Shown here: positions 1 to 6,345 of the stretch, piece by piece
Layout: each line of letters begins with the position of its first letter
How positions within the stretch are numbered: position 1 is the first letter of the stretch
Assembly (NCBI GenBank): GCA_043805315.1
Contig: JAZDID010000088.1
Coordinates: 1 to 16,032 of the forward strand
Length of the DNA: 16,032 nt
Reading direction: 5' to 3'
Origin: JAHJEM01 sp043805315
GTDB taxonomy: Archaea > Nanobdellota > Nanobdellia > Woesearchaeales > JAHJEM01
Notes under the pieces: generated by a model
Databases searched by the model: none
Told to the model about the DNA's origin: nothing
What the model saw: only the letters and a program-made list of their open reading frames with translations
Position numbers and translations under genes: made by a program

Positions 1-2
1 GG

Positions 3-50
3 AAGACGCGGGACGAGATCAAGAAGAAGGTGCTGTCTGTCAGCTGCTGA
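3..50 (+). CDS. C-terminal end of an unidentified gene (partial)
   Basis: Frame 3 is open from the left edge and stops at TGA 48-50. It gives a lysine-rich tail, KTRDEIKKKVLSVSC. The stop lies just before the TATA-like box of the next gene, which fits a gene end followed by a promoter. The two other forward frames also stay open over this short stretch, so the frame choice rests on composition and layout only. Nothing can be said about function. Confidence 0.35.
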   Translation, partial: KTRDEIKKKVLSVSC

Positions 51-55
51 CTCGA

Positions 56-69
56 AATATTTATTAATA
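56..69 (+). promoter_or_regulatory. TATA box of the SMR transporter gene
   Basis: AAATATTTATTAATA-type element centred about 27 bases before ATG 89. At normal archaeal TATA-to-start spacing, transcription would begin almost at the ATG, so the GGAG at 81-84 may lie upstream of or at the transcript start. Confidence 0.55.
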
Positions 70-88
70 CGTGATTGAAAGGAGAGAT

Positions 89-424
89 ATGCTTTCCGCA
101 ACTATGCTCAAAACGCTCTTCTTCAGTCTGATTTGCATCGCAGTCCTCCTTGAGGTTTTTGCAGATATCCTGTTCAAGCGTTGGTCAGTTGAGAACAAGA
201 GCCTGCTTTTCGCAGCCGGTTTGCTCATATATTCTCTCGGCACAGTATTCTGGGCGTTTTCTCTCAAGTACGAGTTCCTCTCCAAGGCAGTCTCTATATT
301 TACTATTATGAACATGATTCTTGTTGTCTTGGCAGGAGTCATACTATTCAAGGAGAACCTGTCCTTGCTGAACAAGATCGGAATGGGACTGGGAGTCGCG
401 AGCATCATTCTCATCGAGCTGTGA
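89..424 (+). CDS. SMR-type small multidrug-resistance-like transporter
   Basis: A 111-residue protein with four hydrophobic helices (about residues 7-28, 38-57, 66-86 and 96-111), the size and layout of the small multidrug resistance branch of the drug/metabolite transporter superfamily. Helix 1 has a membrane-embedded glutamate, E22, in the context LLEVFADILFK. This lines up with the substrate/proton-coupling E14 of EmrE (AEVIGTTLMK). Helix 4 IGMGLGVASIILIEL resembles IIGMMLICAGVLIINL. Such proteins usually work as dimers in the cytoplasmic membrane, exchanging protons for cations. An upstream in-frame GTG at 71 exists, but ATG 89 fits the TATA spacing and has GGAG at 81-84. The substrate cannot be told; a half-size EamA-like or guanidinium exporter is an alternative. 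Confidence 0.75.
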   Translation: MLSATMLKTLFFSLICIAVLLEVFADILFKRWSVENKSLLFAAGLLIYSLGTVFWAFSLKYEFLSKAVSIFTIMNMILVVLAGVILFKENLSLLNKIGMGLGVASIILIEL

Positions 425-433
425 AAGGAAACA

Positions 434-441
434 CTTATAAC
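434..441 (+). promoter_or_regulatory. TATA box of the AlkD-like gene
   Basis: CTTATAAC, preceded by a purine-rich GAAAGGAAA stretch that could serve as the TFB-recognition element, centred about 27 bases before ATG 464. This suggests a leaderless transcript. Confidence 0.5.
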
Positions 442-463
442 ACCTGCCTCATTCATTCTTCCT

Positions 464-1162
464 ATGGTTCACGGTTTGATAGATGAACTTGAAACTCTGA
501 GAAATCCTGCCAAGGCAAAGATTCTCTCCAGCTTCTTCAAGACCGGCAAAGGCCAATATGGCGAGGGAGATGTCTTTCTTGGAGTCACTGTTCCAGCGCA
601 GCGGGCTGTCGCAAGAAAATACACGCATCTGAGAGTAAAAGATATTGAAAAGCTCCTGAAAAGCAAGATTCACGAGCATAGGCTCACCGCCTTGCTCATC
701 CTGATCGAGAGATTCAAGAAAGCAGACAAACCTGAAAGAGAAGAGATTGTGGAGTTTTACCTGAAGAATACAAAATACGTCAACAACTGGGACTTGGTCG
801 ACTTGACAGCGCCGAACATCCTCGGCAGGTACTTGCTTGACAAAGACACGAGGTTGCTCGACAAACTCGCACATTCATCTCATCTCTGGGAGAAGCGCAT
901 CGCGATTGTTTCTACGTATGCCTTCATCCGAGAGAATAGGTTTGCAGAGACATTCCGGATTGCTGAGATCTTGCTGCATGACAAGCATGACCTCATCCAC
1001 AAGGCAGTTGGCTGGATGCTGCGCGAAGTCGGTAAGAGAGACCTGGCTGCTGAAGAACGTTTCCTCAAGAAGCATTGCCAGAAGATGCCGAGGACGATGC
1101 TGCGGTATGCTATTGAACGGTTTGATGGAGAGAAAAAGAGATTCTATTTAGGAAAATTTTAA
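464..1162 (+). CDS. AlkD-like DNA alkylation repair protein
   Basis: A 232-residue all-helical protein of the AlkC/AlkD HEAT-like repeat glycosylase family, which removes positively charged alkylated bases (3-methyladenine, 7-methylguanine) from DNA. Residues matching the functional set of Bacillus AlkD are visible: W109 and D113 in NNWDLVD (the pattern W109-x3-D113), an arginine at 145 in WEKRIAIVST, and W184 in AVGWMLREVGKRD. The C-terminal MPRTMLRYAIER is also typical. Length matches the family (about 220-240). ATG 464 follows a TATA box at leaderless distance with no Shine-Dalgarno. The stop codon overlaps the TATA box of the downstream aminopeptidase gene, so the two genes can be transcribed separately although only 27 bases apart. 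Confidence 0.9.
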   Translation: MVHGLIDELETLRNPAKAKILSSFFKTGKGQYGEGDVFLGVTVPAQRAVARKYTHLRVKDIEKLLKSKIHEHRLTALLILIERFKKADKPEREEIVEFYLKNTKYVNNWDLVDLTAPNILGRYLLDKDTRLLDKLAHSSHLWEKRIAIVSTYAFIRENRFAETFRIAEILLHDKHDLIHKAVGWMLREVGKRDLAAEERFLKKHCQKMPRTMLRYAIERFDGEKKRFYLGKF

Positions 1163-1165
1163 ATA
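1157..1165 (+). promoter_or_regulatory. TATA box of map, overlapping the upstream stop codon
   Basis: TTTTAAATA preceded by GGAAAA, centred about 29 bases before ATG 1190. It contains the TAA stop (1160-1162) of the AlkD-like gene. Confidence 0.6.
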
Positions 1166-1189
1166 CATCAGGTTCATTTTTGTAGTCCT

Positions 1190-2086
1190 ATGGACAAAGA
1201 AGAGCTCGATTCCTACATCAAAGCAGGCAAGATTGTCTCAGAATCATTACGATATGGAAAAAATCTCATCAAACCAGGCGCATCATACGTCGATGTCTGC
1301 GACAAGGTCGAAGAGAAGATCAAGGCATTGGGTGGCGGCATTGCCTTTCCGGCACAGATTTCCATCAACAATATCGCAGCGCACTTCTGCCCATTGCAGG
1401 ATGACACTTCTGTGTTCAAGGAAGGCGAGCTGGTCAAGCTGGACATCGGCGTGCATATCGACGGCTATATCGCAGATACGGCCATTAGCGTCAACCTGGG
1501 AAATCACGACAATCTCATAAGGGCATCCCAAGAGGCATTGCAGCATGCGCTGAAGATGATTGAGGTCGGTGTCGCGTTAGGAGAGATCGGCAAGACAATC
1601 CAGGAAACGATTTCCTCATACGGTTTTTCGCCGATCAAGAACCTCTCAGGTCATGGCTTAGGAAGATTTGAAGTCCATACTGTGCCAACCATTCCGAACT
1701 TTGACACTGGCGACGAAACTGCATTGGAGGATGACATGGTATTCGCTGTCGAGCCTTTCGCGACAACAGGCCAGGGAATGATATTCGAGTCCTCAAACCC
1801 GACAGTCTTTTCCTTTTCCCAGAAAAAGCCGATCCGGAGCCAGTTTGCCCGTGACTTATTGCGGGATATTGAAACCTATCAGGGATTGCCGTTCACGACG
1901 CGCTGGCTTTCAAGAAAGCATGGCATTGGCAAGACCAACTTCGGCCTGAGAGAACTGAGCCAGGCAGAGATCATCACCGAGTACCCTCCGTTGCCAGAGC
2001 GCGCAGGCGGGATCGTGAGCCAGGCAGAGCACTCAGTCATACTGCACAAGGGAAAGAAGATCGTGTTCACAAAGCAGGAAGAGTAA
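1190..2086 (+). CDS. map: Methionine aminopeptidase, type II
   Basis: A 298-residue pita-bread-fold metalloprotease that removes the initiator methionine from nascent cytosolic proteins. The five metal ligands are visible and well spaced: D85 (KLDIGVHIDGY), D96 (IADTAISV), H155 (SGHGLGRFEVH), E188 (FAVEPFATTG) and E280 (SQAEHSVILH). H65 in NNIAAHFCP and H163 match the substrate-side histidines. The roughly 60-residue insertion between E188 and E280 (about residues 205-265), containing a winged-helix-like region, marks the archaeal/eukaryotic type II class rather than type I. The length equals the archaeal norm (about 295). Leaderless start by TATA spacing. It converges with the Yip1-like gene, with a 13-base gap. 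Confidence 0.95.
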   Translation: MDKEELDSYIKAGKIVSESLRYGKNLIKPGASYVDVCDKVEEKIKALGGGIAFPAQISINNIAAHFCPLQDDTSVFKEGELVKLDIGVHIDGYIADTAISVNLGNHDNLIRASQEALQHALKMIEVGVALGEIGKTIQETISSYGFSPIKNLSGHGLGRFEVHTVPTIPNFDTGDETALEDDMVFAVEPFATTGQGMIFESSNPTVFSFSQKKPIRSQFARDLLRDIETYQGLPFTTRWLSRKHGIGKTNFGLRELSQAEIITEYPPLPERAGGIVSQAEHSVILHKGKKIVFTKQEE

Positions 2087-2099
2087 TCAGCTTCTGAAA

Positions 2100-2738
2100 T
2101 CAGTTCCAGCCTCTCAATAATCCTAAAAGGAATATCACGAAAAGGCCTATCAGCAGCATGTACAAGAACACAGGGATCAGGCACGCCACGACTGCCTTTC
2201 CTCTTGAGATGTTGTGCAGCTTGGAGATGCCGAACGACATGATGATGAATGAAAAGATGATCGAGAGCCAACCGATGAATGGAATCAAGCTTAAGAAGAT
2301 GAACGGAATCATGCTGTATGTATAGGCTTGGTAGGTCTGCGCATACTTGGCTTTGCCTTTGAACCCCACTACTGCAGCACTGATCAGCCCTGAGTTGAGG
2401 AAAGTTGTCGCAATGGCGATGAAGAACCAGACGAGGTAGAAAATGCCCTCTTTCATTCCGCCTATAGAATAGGACAGAGGTGAATACAAATTTCCAACGC
2501 CATAGGGAACCATTGAGTTGAGGAATATCCCAGACAAGTATGAGGCGCCTAATACGAACACCACTATGATGCTGTACAGCATAAGTGCATTGCTGATGTC
2601 CTTCTCTCGCTTTATCTTCTCGAAAAATATTGATGCATTGGAGAAGAGGTATTTCAGCTTGTCCCAGAATCCAAATTCCTCTGCCTGGACTGTTGAAGCT
2701 TGAGCATTCACTGGTGGGATCTCAGGAGTTTCAGCCAC
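2100..2738 (-). CDS. Yip1-domain-like multispanning membrane protein
   Basis: A 212-residue protein with a polar N-terminus (about 1-50), a charged amphipathic stretch (FFEKIKREKDISNA), then about five hydrophobic segments (roughly residues 52-72, 95-120, 140-158, 160-172 and 185-208). The pattern of an N-terminal FFEKIKRE-type motif, helices rich in small residues, and a late FGISKLHNISRGKA loop before the last helix is that of the YIP1 family. In archaea and bacteria these are membrane proteins of unknown role; in eukaryotes they act in vesicle traffic. The start codon is GTG (minus strand, 2738-2736), chosen because it lies about 27 bases from a TATA box. It is divergent from the small membrane operon at 2971. 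Confidence 0.7.
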   Translation of the reverse strand: MAETPEIPPVNAQASTVQAEEFGFWDKLKYLFSNASIFFEKIKREKDISNALMLYSIIVVFVLGASYLSGIFLNSMVPYGVGNLYSPLSYSIGGMKEGIFYLVWFFIAIATTFLNSGLISAAVVGFKGKAKYAQTYQAYTYSMIPFIFLSLIPFIGWLSIIFSFIIMSFGISKLHNISRGKAVVACLIPVFLYMLLIGLFVIFLLGLLRGWN

Positions 2739-2759
2739 GTGTCTTCCTTCATTTCATAG

Positions 2760-2770
2760 AATTATAAATC
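2760..2770 (-). promoter_or_regulatory. TATA box of the Yip1-like gene
   Basis: On the minus strand this reads GATTTATAATT, preceded by GCGAAA, centred about 27 bases before the GTG start. It supports the GTG as the true start of a leaderless transcript. Confidence 0.55.
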
Positions 2771-2854
2771 TTTCGCTTTGAGGGCTAAAGGAAGTACGTT
2801 TTGGTTTTCTGATTGTCACGTTTAACAGAGGCAAACATTCTTGTGCACTACACT

Positions 2855-2881
2855 GGGTGGTGGAGGGGGGAGGCGGGTGGG
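2855..2881 (+). other. G-rich run with G-quadruplex pattern in a divergent spacer
   Basis: Four or more runs of at least three G (2855-2857, within 2865-2870, 2875-2877, 2879-2881) separated by loops of 1-7 bases satisfy the usual G3+N1-7 quadruplex rule on the plus strand. It lies in the 232-base spacer between two divergent membrane-protein genes. The rest of that spacer (2771-2933) shows no convincing reading frame or RNA gene. The 72-codon frame on the minus strand here is proline- and serine-rich where it crosses the G-run and does not look like protein. Confidence 0.45.
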
Positions 2882-2935
2882 CAGATTCAGAATCACGATG
2901 GAGTTGACTTAGCCTGCTTTGGGAGTATCGAAACA

Positions 2936-2944
2936 TTTTTAAAC
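2936..2944 (+). promoter_or_regulatory. TATA box of the small membrane operon
   Basis: TTTTTAAAC preceded by CGAAACA, centred about 30 bases before ATG 2971. Confidence 0.5.
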
Positions 2945-2970
2945 CTCTTCCATCAAAGTAGCCGTTACGC

Positions 2971-3147
2971 ATGAAAACCCAGTATATCTTTTACGTGCTC
3001 GGCATCATCTTCCTGTTCATCACGATATCGTACTTCGCTTACCAATACCTCTTTGACCTGTCGAAAGAGGTCAAGACGATCGTCCTCATCTGCCTGGTTA
3101 TCATACTGTTCTTCGCAGCAGACTGGCTGCGGGAGAGGGATATCTGA
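2971..3147 (+). CDS. 58-residue two-helix membrane protein, first gene of a membrane operon
   Basis: The translation begins MKTQYIFYVLGIIFLF and ends FFAADWLRERDI. It has two hydrophobic helices (about residues 5-27 and 35-52) separated by a short charged loop (SKEVK). I do not recognise the family. It is supported as a real gene by a TATA box about 30 bases upstream, codon use like its neighbours, and a TGATG stop/start overlap with the next gene, where the last base of its stop is the first base of the next ATG. That overlap implies translational coupling. It probably forms a complex with the products of the two following genes. Confidence 0.65.
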   Translation: MKTQYIFYVLGIIFLFITISYFAYQYLFDLSKEVKTIVLICLVIILFFAADWLRERDI

Positions 3148-3413
3148 TGGCATGGTACCCTTACCTCGGATACGGCGTATTCTGGATTGGCCTAGTCATA
3201 TCCATCATCCTCTATGCCATGAAGCGGAAATGGCATCCCATTCTCTACCTGGTTGCAGTCTCGCTCTACATCTTCACTGTGGGATTCATCATCGATGCAT
3301 TCGATCTGAGAAAGAACGGGACGCTGCTTGTGCTCGCGATCTCTGCTATCCTCATGATCCTTGCAGGCTGGTACCTTTCGAAGAAAATCCAGAAGCAGAA
3401 AAATGAACCGTAA
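3147..3413 (+). CDS. Three-helix membrane protein of unknown function
   Basis: An 88-residue protein with three hydrophobic segments (about residues 6-25, 31-52 and 58-76) and a basic tail (SKKIQKQKNEP) likely in the cytoplasm. No catalytic motif is seen, and I do not recognise the family. It overlaps the preceding gene by one base (TGATG) and the following gene by eleven bases. This tight packing suggests that the three proteins are made together and act together in the membrane. Confidence 0.65.
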   Translation: MAWYPYLGYGVFWIGLVISIILYAMKRKWHPILYLVAVSLYIFTVGFIIDAFDLRKNGTLLVLAISAILMILAGWYLSKKIQKQKNEP

Positions 3414-4008
3414 AGTCCTATTCGGCATCTTTCTTCCGCTCGCAGTCATCATCGCAGTCATCGTGATGAACAGCAGGGGCGCTGTCAGGGTAGAGAAGGA
3501 AGCTGTTGCCAGCGTTCCTGAAAACTCTTTGTTCAAAGGTTCTACATCAAGCATCATCACCTTGCAGACGATCACTATGGAAAACAACCATTATCTGGTA
3601 AAGAGCGTTGAGCTCCCTCCGATTGTTGCCTGCTTGAATGATAAAGAGGGAGTGGAGCCGCGGCGCAATCTGAATGTGTGGTACAGCGAGCAAGGCCTGG
3701 ACGCGGACAAGTCTCTTTACGATGACTTCTACACCTCTTCGAGCAAGCGCCAGCTGTTTGAAGTGGCTGCGTATGGCAGGAAAGAGGTCAAGATCCTTGC
3801 ACAGAGAACATACTATGATTATCCAGCCCGCCAGATGAACGGCAGTGTGCAATCATCGCCATTTGATGAAGTTCTGCTCTTCGAGCTCAAGAGAGGAGAA
3901 AGCTCGAGCCAGAAAATATATACACGTTTGTACAACTTCTGCCAGAGCACTGACATGAGCGATGTGGCGAACGTGTACCATATTGAGATAGTGAAAGGCT
4001 TGTCTTGA
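3403..4008 (+). CDS. Single-anchor protein with a roughly 175-residue extracytoplasmic domain, unknown function
   Basis: From ATG 3403 the product is 201 residues. It has a short basic N-terminus (MNRK), one hydrophobic anchor (about residues 5-22) and a soluble domain with two cysteines (C77, C180) that could form a disulfide outside the cell. The frame is open upstream to a TTG at 3361. I chose ATG 3403 because it gives a normal signal anchor and an eleven-base overlap with the preceding gene. I do not recognise the domain; it has mixed strand-like and polar segments (for example YHIEIVKGL at the end). It is the last gene of the membrane operon. Confidence 0.65.
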   Translation: MNRKVLFGIFLPLAVIIAVIVMNSRGAVRVEKEAVASVPENSLFKGSTSSIITLQTITMENNHYLVKSVELPPIVACLNDKEGVEPRRNLNVWYSEQGLDADKSLYDDFYTSSSKRQLFEVAAYGRKEVKILAQRTYYDYPARQMNGSVQSSPFDEVLLFELKRGESSSQKIYTRLYNFCQSTDMSDVANVYHIEIVKGLS

Positions 4009-4063
4009 ATTCTCAGCTATAGAATAAATCATGTTCTAACCTATATCTCCCACAACCATAAAA

Positions 4064-4072
4064 CATAAATAA
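4064..4072 (+). promoter_or_regulatory. TATA box of pyrG
   Basis: CATAAATAA preceded by CCATAAAA, centred about 25 bases before ATG 4093. Confidence 0.5.
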
Positions 4073-4092
4073 CCAGTGAATGCTTTGCCTGT

Positions 4093-5766
4093 ATGCCAAA
4101 GCCTAAAGTCATCGTGGTTACTGGGGGAGTGCTTTCAGGGCTTGGCAAGGGCATCGCAGCAGCTTCTATCGGCTTTCTCTTGGGCGGCAGCCATAAGATT
4201 ATACCTCTCAAATGCGATGGCTACCTGAATGTCGATCCTGGCACCATGAATCCTGTTGAGCACGGCGAGGTCTTTGTCCTGGAAGATGGCGGAGAGGTGG
4301 ATATGGATTTCGGCCATTATGAGCGCTTCCTGAACATCAGCTGCAGGCAGGAGTGGAACCTGACCATGGGCAAGGTGTTTGAGAGGGTCAGGGAAAAAGA
4401 GCGCAGAGGCGATTATTTGGGAAAGACTGTCCAGCTCATCCCGCATGTCACTGAGCTGATCAAGCACTGGTACTTGCGCATTGCCGAAGAAGAGCAGGCA
4501 GACATCCTCATGATCGAGGTCGGAGGAACTGTCGGAGATATCGAGAACGAGCTCTTCCTGGAGGCAGTCAGGCAGCTCAAGACAGACCTGGGAGACGAGA
4601 ATGTGTATTTCGTGCACCTGACCTATATTCCCATCCCTGCTGGCGTGCATGAGCAGAAGAGCAAGCCGACCCAGCAGAGCGTGAACCTCTTGAGAGAGAA
4701 AGGCATCCAGCCGAACATGATCATCGGAAGGTCATCTGAGTACATCACTGAAGACATCAAGAAGAAGATATCCAGCTTCTGCGGAGTGCCTGAAGAATGC
4801 GTGATCACCGGGCTTGATGTGGATGATGTGTACAAGATCCCGCTCATGTTCGAAGAGCAGGGAGTCGGGAAGATCATCGCAGACCACTTCAAGATCCAGC
4901 GGAAGACCAGGAATATCGAGAAATGGGCGAAGTTGATAAAGAATTACCATGACGCTGAAAAGGAGATCGTCATCGGTATGTGCGGCAAGTGCACGAAACT
5001 CGGGGACAGCTATGCGAGCGTGAAAGAGGCATTGATGCATGCAGGAGCAAACCTCAATACTCGCGTGAAGATAAAGTGGATAGAGACTACGCACCAGGAC
5101 AAAATCCCGGAATTATTGGCTCAGGTCGATGGTGTTATCGTGCCGGGCGGGTTCGGTGGCAGGGGAGTCGAGGGCAAGATTCTTGCGATCAAGCACTGCA
5201 GAGAAAATGACATTCCATTCCTCGGCCTCTGTTATGGCCTGCAGATGGCTGTGATCGAGTTCGCAAGGAACGTGTGCGCTCTTCCTGGAGCGAACACCAC
5301 AGAGAACGAAGTTGATACTCCCTATCCAGTCATTGATATCCTTCCAAATCAGAAGAGCGTGACAAAAAAAGGAGGGACCATGCGCCTGGGAGCCTGGCCA
5401 GCGATCATGCAAGAGAGCACAAAGCTCCACACGCTCTATAAAAGTGTCGAGGTTTCTGAACGCCACAGGCACAGGTTTGAGGTGAATCCTGCATTCCATG
5501 AAATCCTGCAGAAGCACGGCATGGTCTTTTCTGGCATGAGCCCTGATCAGAAACTAGTCGAGTACATTGAGCTTCCAGAGCACAAGTTCTTTGTTGCGAC
5601 GCAGGCCCATCCTGAGCTGAAGTCAAGCCTGCTGCATCCCAGCCCGTTGTTTCAAGGGCTTATCGCTTCCTGTCTTGGAATAAAAGAGCAGTCAGTAGAA
5701 AGTGGAGGAAAGATGCATGATCACCTGCGCTCGCCTGAAAAAGAGGGTATAAAAAGTATTGGATAA
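4093..5766 (+). CDS. pyrG: CTP synthase (glutamine-hydrolysing)
   Basis: A 557-residue enzyme making CTP from UTP, ATP and glutamine, the last step of de novo pyrimidine nucleotide synthesis. The N-terminal amidoligase domain shows VTGGVLSGLGKGI (9-21), the UTP/ATP region YLNVDPGTMNP (44-54), Mg ligands D72 and E142 in EVDMDFGHY and IEVGGTVGDIE, and KSKPTQQS (189-196). The C-terminal class I glutaminase has PGGFGGRG (351-358), nucleophile C380 in GLCYGLQM, and H506/E508 in QAHPEL. All catalytic residues are present. The length is slightly above the usual 530-545 because of a polar tail (about 533-557, HDHLRSPEKEG). The sequence CDGYLN at 41-46 replaces the more common DPYLN. Own promoter; a single-gene unit. 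Confidence 0.97.
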   Translation: MPKPKVIVVTGGVLSGLGKGIAAASIGFLLGGSHKIIPLKCDGYLNVDPGTMNPVEHGEVFVLEDGGEVDMDFGHYERFLNISCRQEWNLTMGKVFERVREKERRGDYLGKTVQLIPHVTELIKHWYLRIAEEEQADILMIEVGGTVGDIENELFLEAVRQLKTDLGDENVYFVHLTYIPIPAGVHEQKSKPTQQSVNLLREKGIQPNMIIGRSSEYITEDIKKKISSFCGVPEECVITGLDVDDVYKIPLMFEEQGVGKIIADHFKIQRKTRNIEKWAKLIKNYHDAEKEIVIGMCGKCTKLGDSYASVKEALMHAGANLNTRVKIKWIETTHQDKIPELLAQVDGVIVPGGFGGRGVEGKILAIKHCRENDIPFLGLCYGLQMAVIEFARNVCALPGANTTENEVDTPYPVIDILPNQKSVTKKGGTMRLGAWPAIMQESTKLHTLYKSVEVSERHRHRFEVNPAFHEILQKHGMVFSGMSPDQKLVEYIELPEHKFFVATQAHPELKSSLLHPSPLFQGLIASCLGIKEQSVESGGKMHDHLRSPEKEGIKSIG

Positions 5767-5835
5767 GTATGCGCACTATACTGGTAACTATGCTCCTAAG
5801 AACGTTTTTCAATATAGCGCCGGCAAAGCGCAACC

Positions 5836-5844
5836 TTTTTAAAC
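5836..5844 (+). promoter_or_regulatory. TATA box of the zinc-ribbon / aEF-1 beta operon
   Basis: TTTTTAAAC, centred about 27 bases before ATG 5867. A GCGC inverted repeat at 5817-5831 lies just upstream. Confidence 0.5.
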
Positions 5845-5866
5845 CGCACCTTTTTCTCGTGGAATC

Positions 5867-6037
5867 ATGGCTATCAGGGAATGCATATCCTGCAAGAGGA
5901 ACCTCGCGAACGACCGTGGCAGCGTGATCTTTCCCTGCCCAAAATGCGGCGAGTATGAGATAACGCGGTGCAAGAAGTGCAGGATGATCGTGGCGCGGTA
6001 CACCTGCCCGAGCTGCGGCTTCACCGGGCCGAACTGA
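5867..6037 (+). CDS. Small archaeal zinc-ribbon protein next to aEF-1 beta
   Basis: A 56-residue protein containing four CxxC knuckles (C6/C9, C24/C27, C35/C38, C47/C50), enough for two zinc sites. It ends CPSCGFTGPN. This is the conserved archaeal small zinc-finger family (annotated as HVO_2753-like or DUF1610-type) that is commonly encoded beside elongation factor 1 beta. RNA binding or ribosome association is presumed for the family rather than shown here. ATG 5867 has a TATA box at leaderless distance. The downstream aEF-1 beta gene starts 23 bases after its stop and has its own Shine-Dalgarno, so the pair is very likely one operon. Confidence 0.85.
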   Translation: MAIRECISCKRNLANDRGSVIFPCPKCGEYEITRCKKCRMIVARYTCPSCGFTGPN

Positions 6038-6048
6038 ATGTTTTTCTC

Positions 6049-6055
6049 GAGGTGA
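6049..6055 (+). promoter_or_regulatory. Shine-Dalgarno site of aEF-1 beta that fixes a TTG start
   Basis: GAGGTGA is a strong match to the anti-Shine-Dalgarno of 16S rRNA. It ends five bases before TTG 6061. It occurs at an internal operon position, in contrast to the apparently leaderless first genes. Confidence 0.65.
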
Positions 6056-6060
6056 AAGAA

Positions 6061-6339
6061 TTGGCAAACGCGATCGTGACATTGAGCATCATGCCTGAGT
6101 CTCCTTCTGTGGACCTGAAAAAGCTGGAAGATGCCGCGAATAAGATTATTGACCGGATGCACGGCCCAGGGGACAGGAAGGTGGAGATCGAGCCGATTGC
6201 CTTCGGCCTCAAGAAGCTGAAAGTGACGTTTGTCATGGATGAGAAGAAAGGCTCGCCTGACCCGGTGGCAGAAGAGGTCGCCAAGGTCAAGGGCGTGCAG
6301 TCAGCGACGATATCGGATGTGAGAAGGGCGATTGGATAA
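6061..6339 (+). CDS. Elongation factor 1-beta (aEF-1 beta)
   Basis: A 92-residue guanine-nucleotide exchange factor for aEF-1 alpha. It restores the GTP-bound elongation factor during translation. The sequence matches the archaeal family along its length: AIVTLSIMPESPSVDLKKLE at the start, IEPIAFGLKKLKVTFVMDE in the middle and VQSATISDVRRAIG at the end. The reading frame extends upstream but without family similarity. TTG 6061 places the N-terminus exactly where archaeal homologues begin and sits five bases after GAGGTGA. A GTG at 6052 is the alternative. Second gene of the operon with the zinc-ribbon protein; converges with trm1, with a 6-base gap. Confidence 0.92.
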   Translation: MANAIVTLSIMPESPSVDLKKLEDAANKIIDRMHGPGDRKVEIEPIAFGLKKLKVTFVMDEKKGSPDPVAEEVAKVKGVQSATISDVRRAIG

Positions 6340-6345
6340 AAAGAC

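Noticed and set aside
1283..1546. Antisense frames within map, pyrG and infB
   Set aside because: These mirror the codon structure of strongly supported genes on the other strand.
2754..2972. 72-codon minus-strand frame across the G-rich spacer
   Set aside because: The proline run comes from the G-rich DNA, no plausible domain is present, and it overlaps two good promoters.
3361..3402. Upstream TTG start for the single-anchor protein
   Set aside because: It would place 14 mostly basic residues before the anchor and lengthen the overlap to 53 bases. ATG 3403 gives a normal signal anchor.
5817..5840. GCGC inverted repeat followed by T5 as a pyrG terminator
   Set aside because: The stem is only four base pairs, and the T-run is part of the next gene's TATA box.
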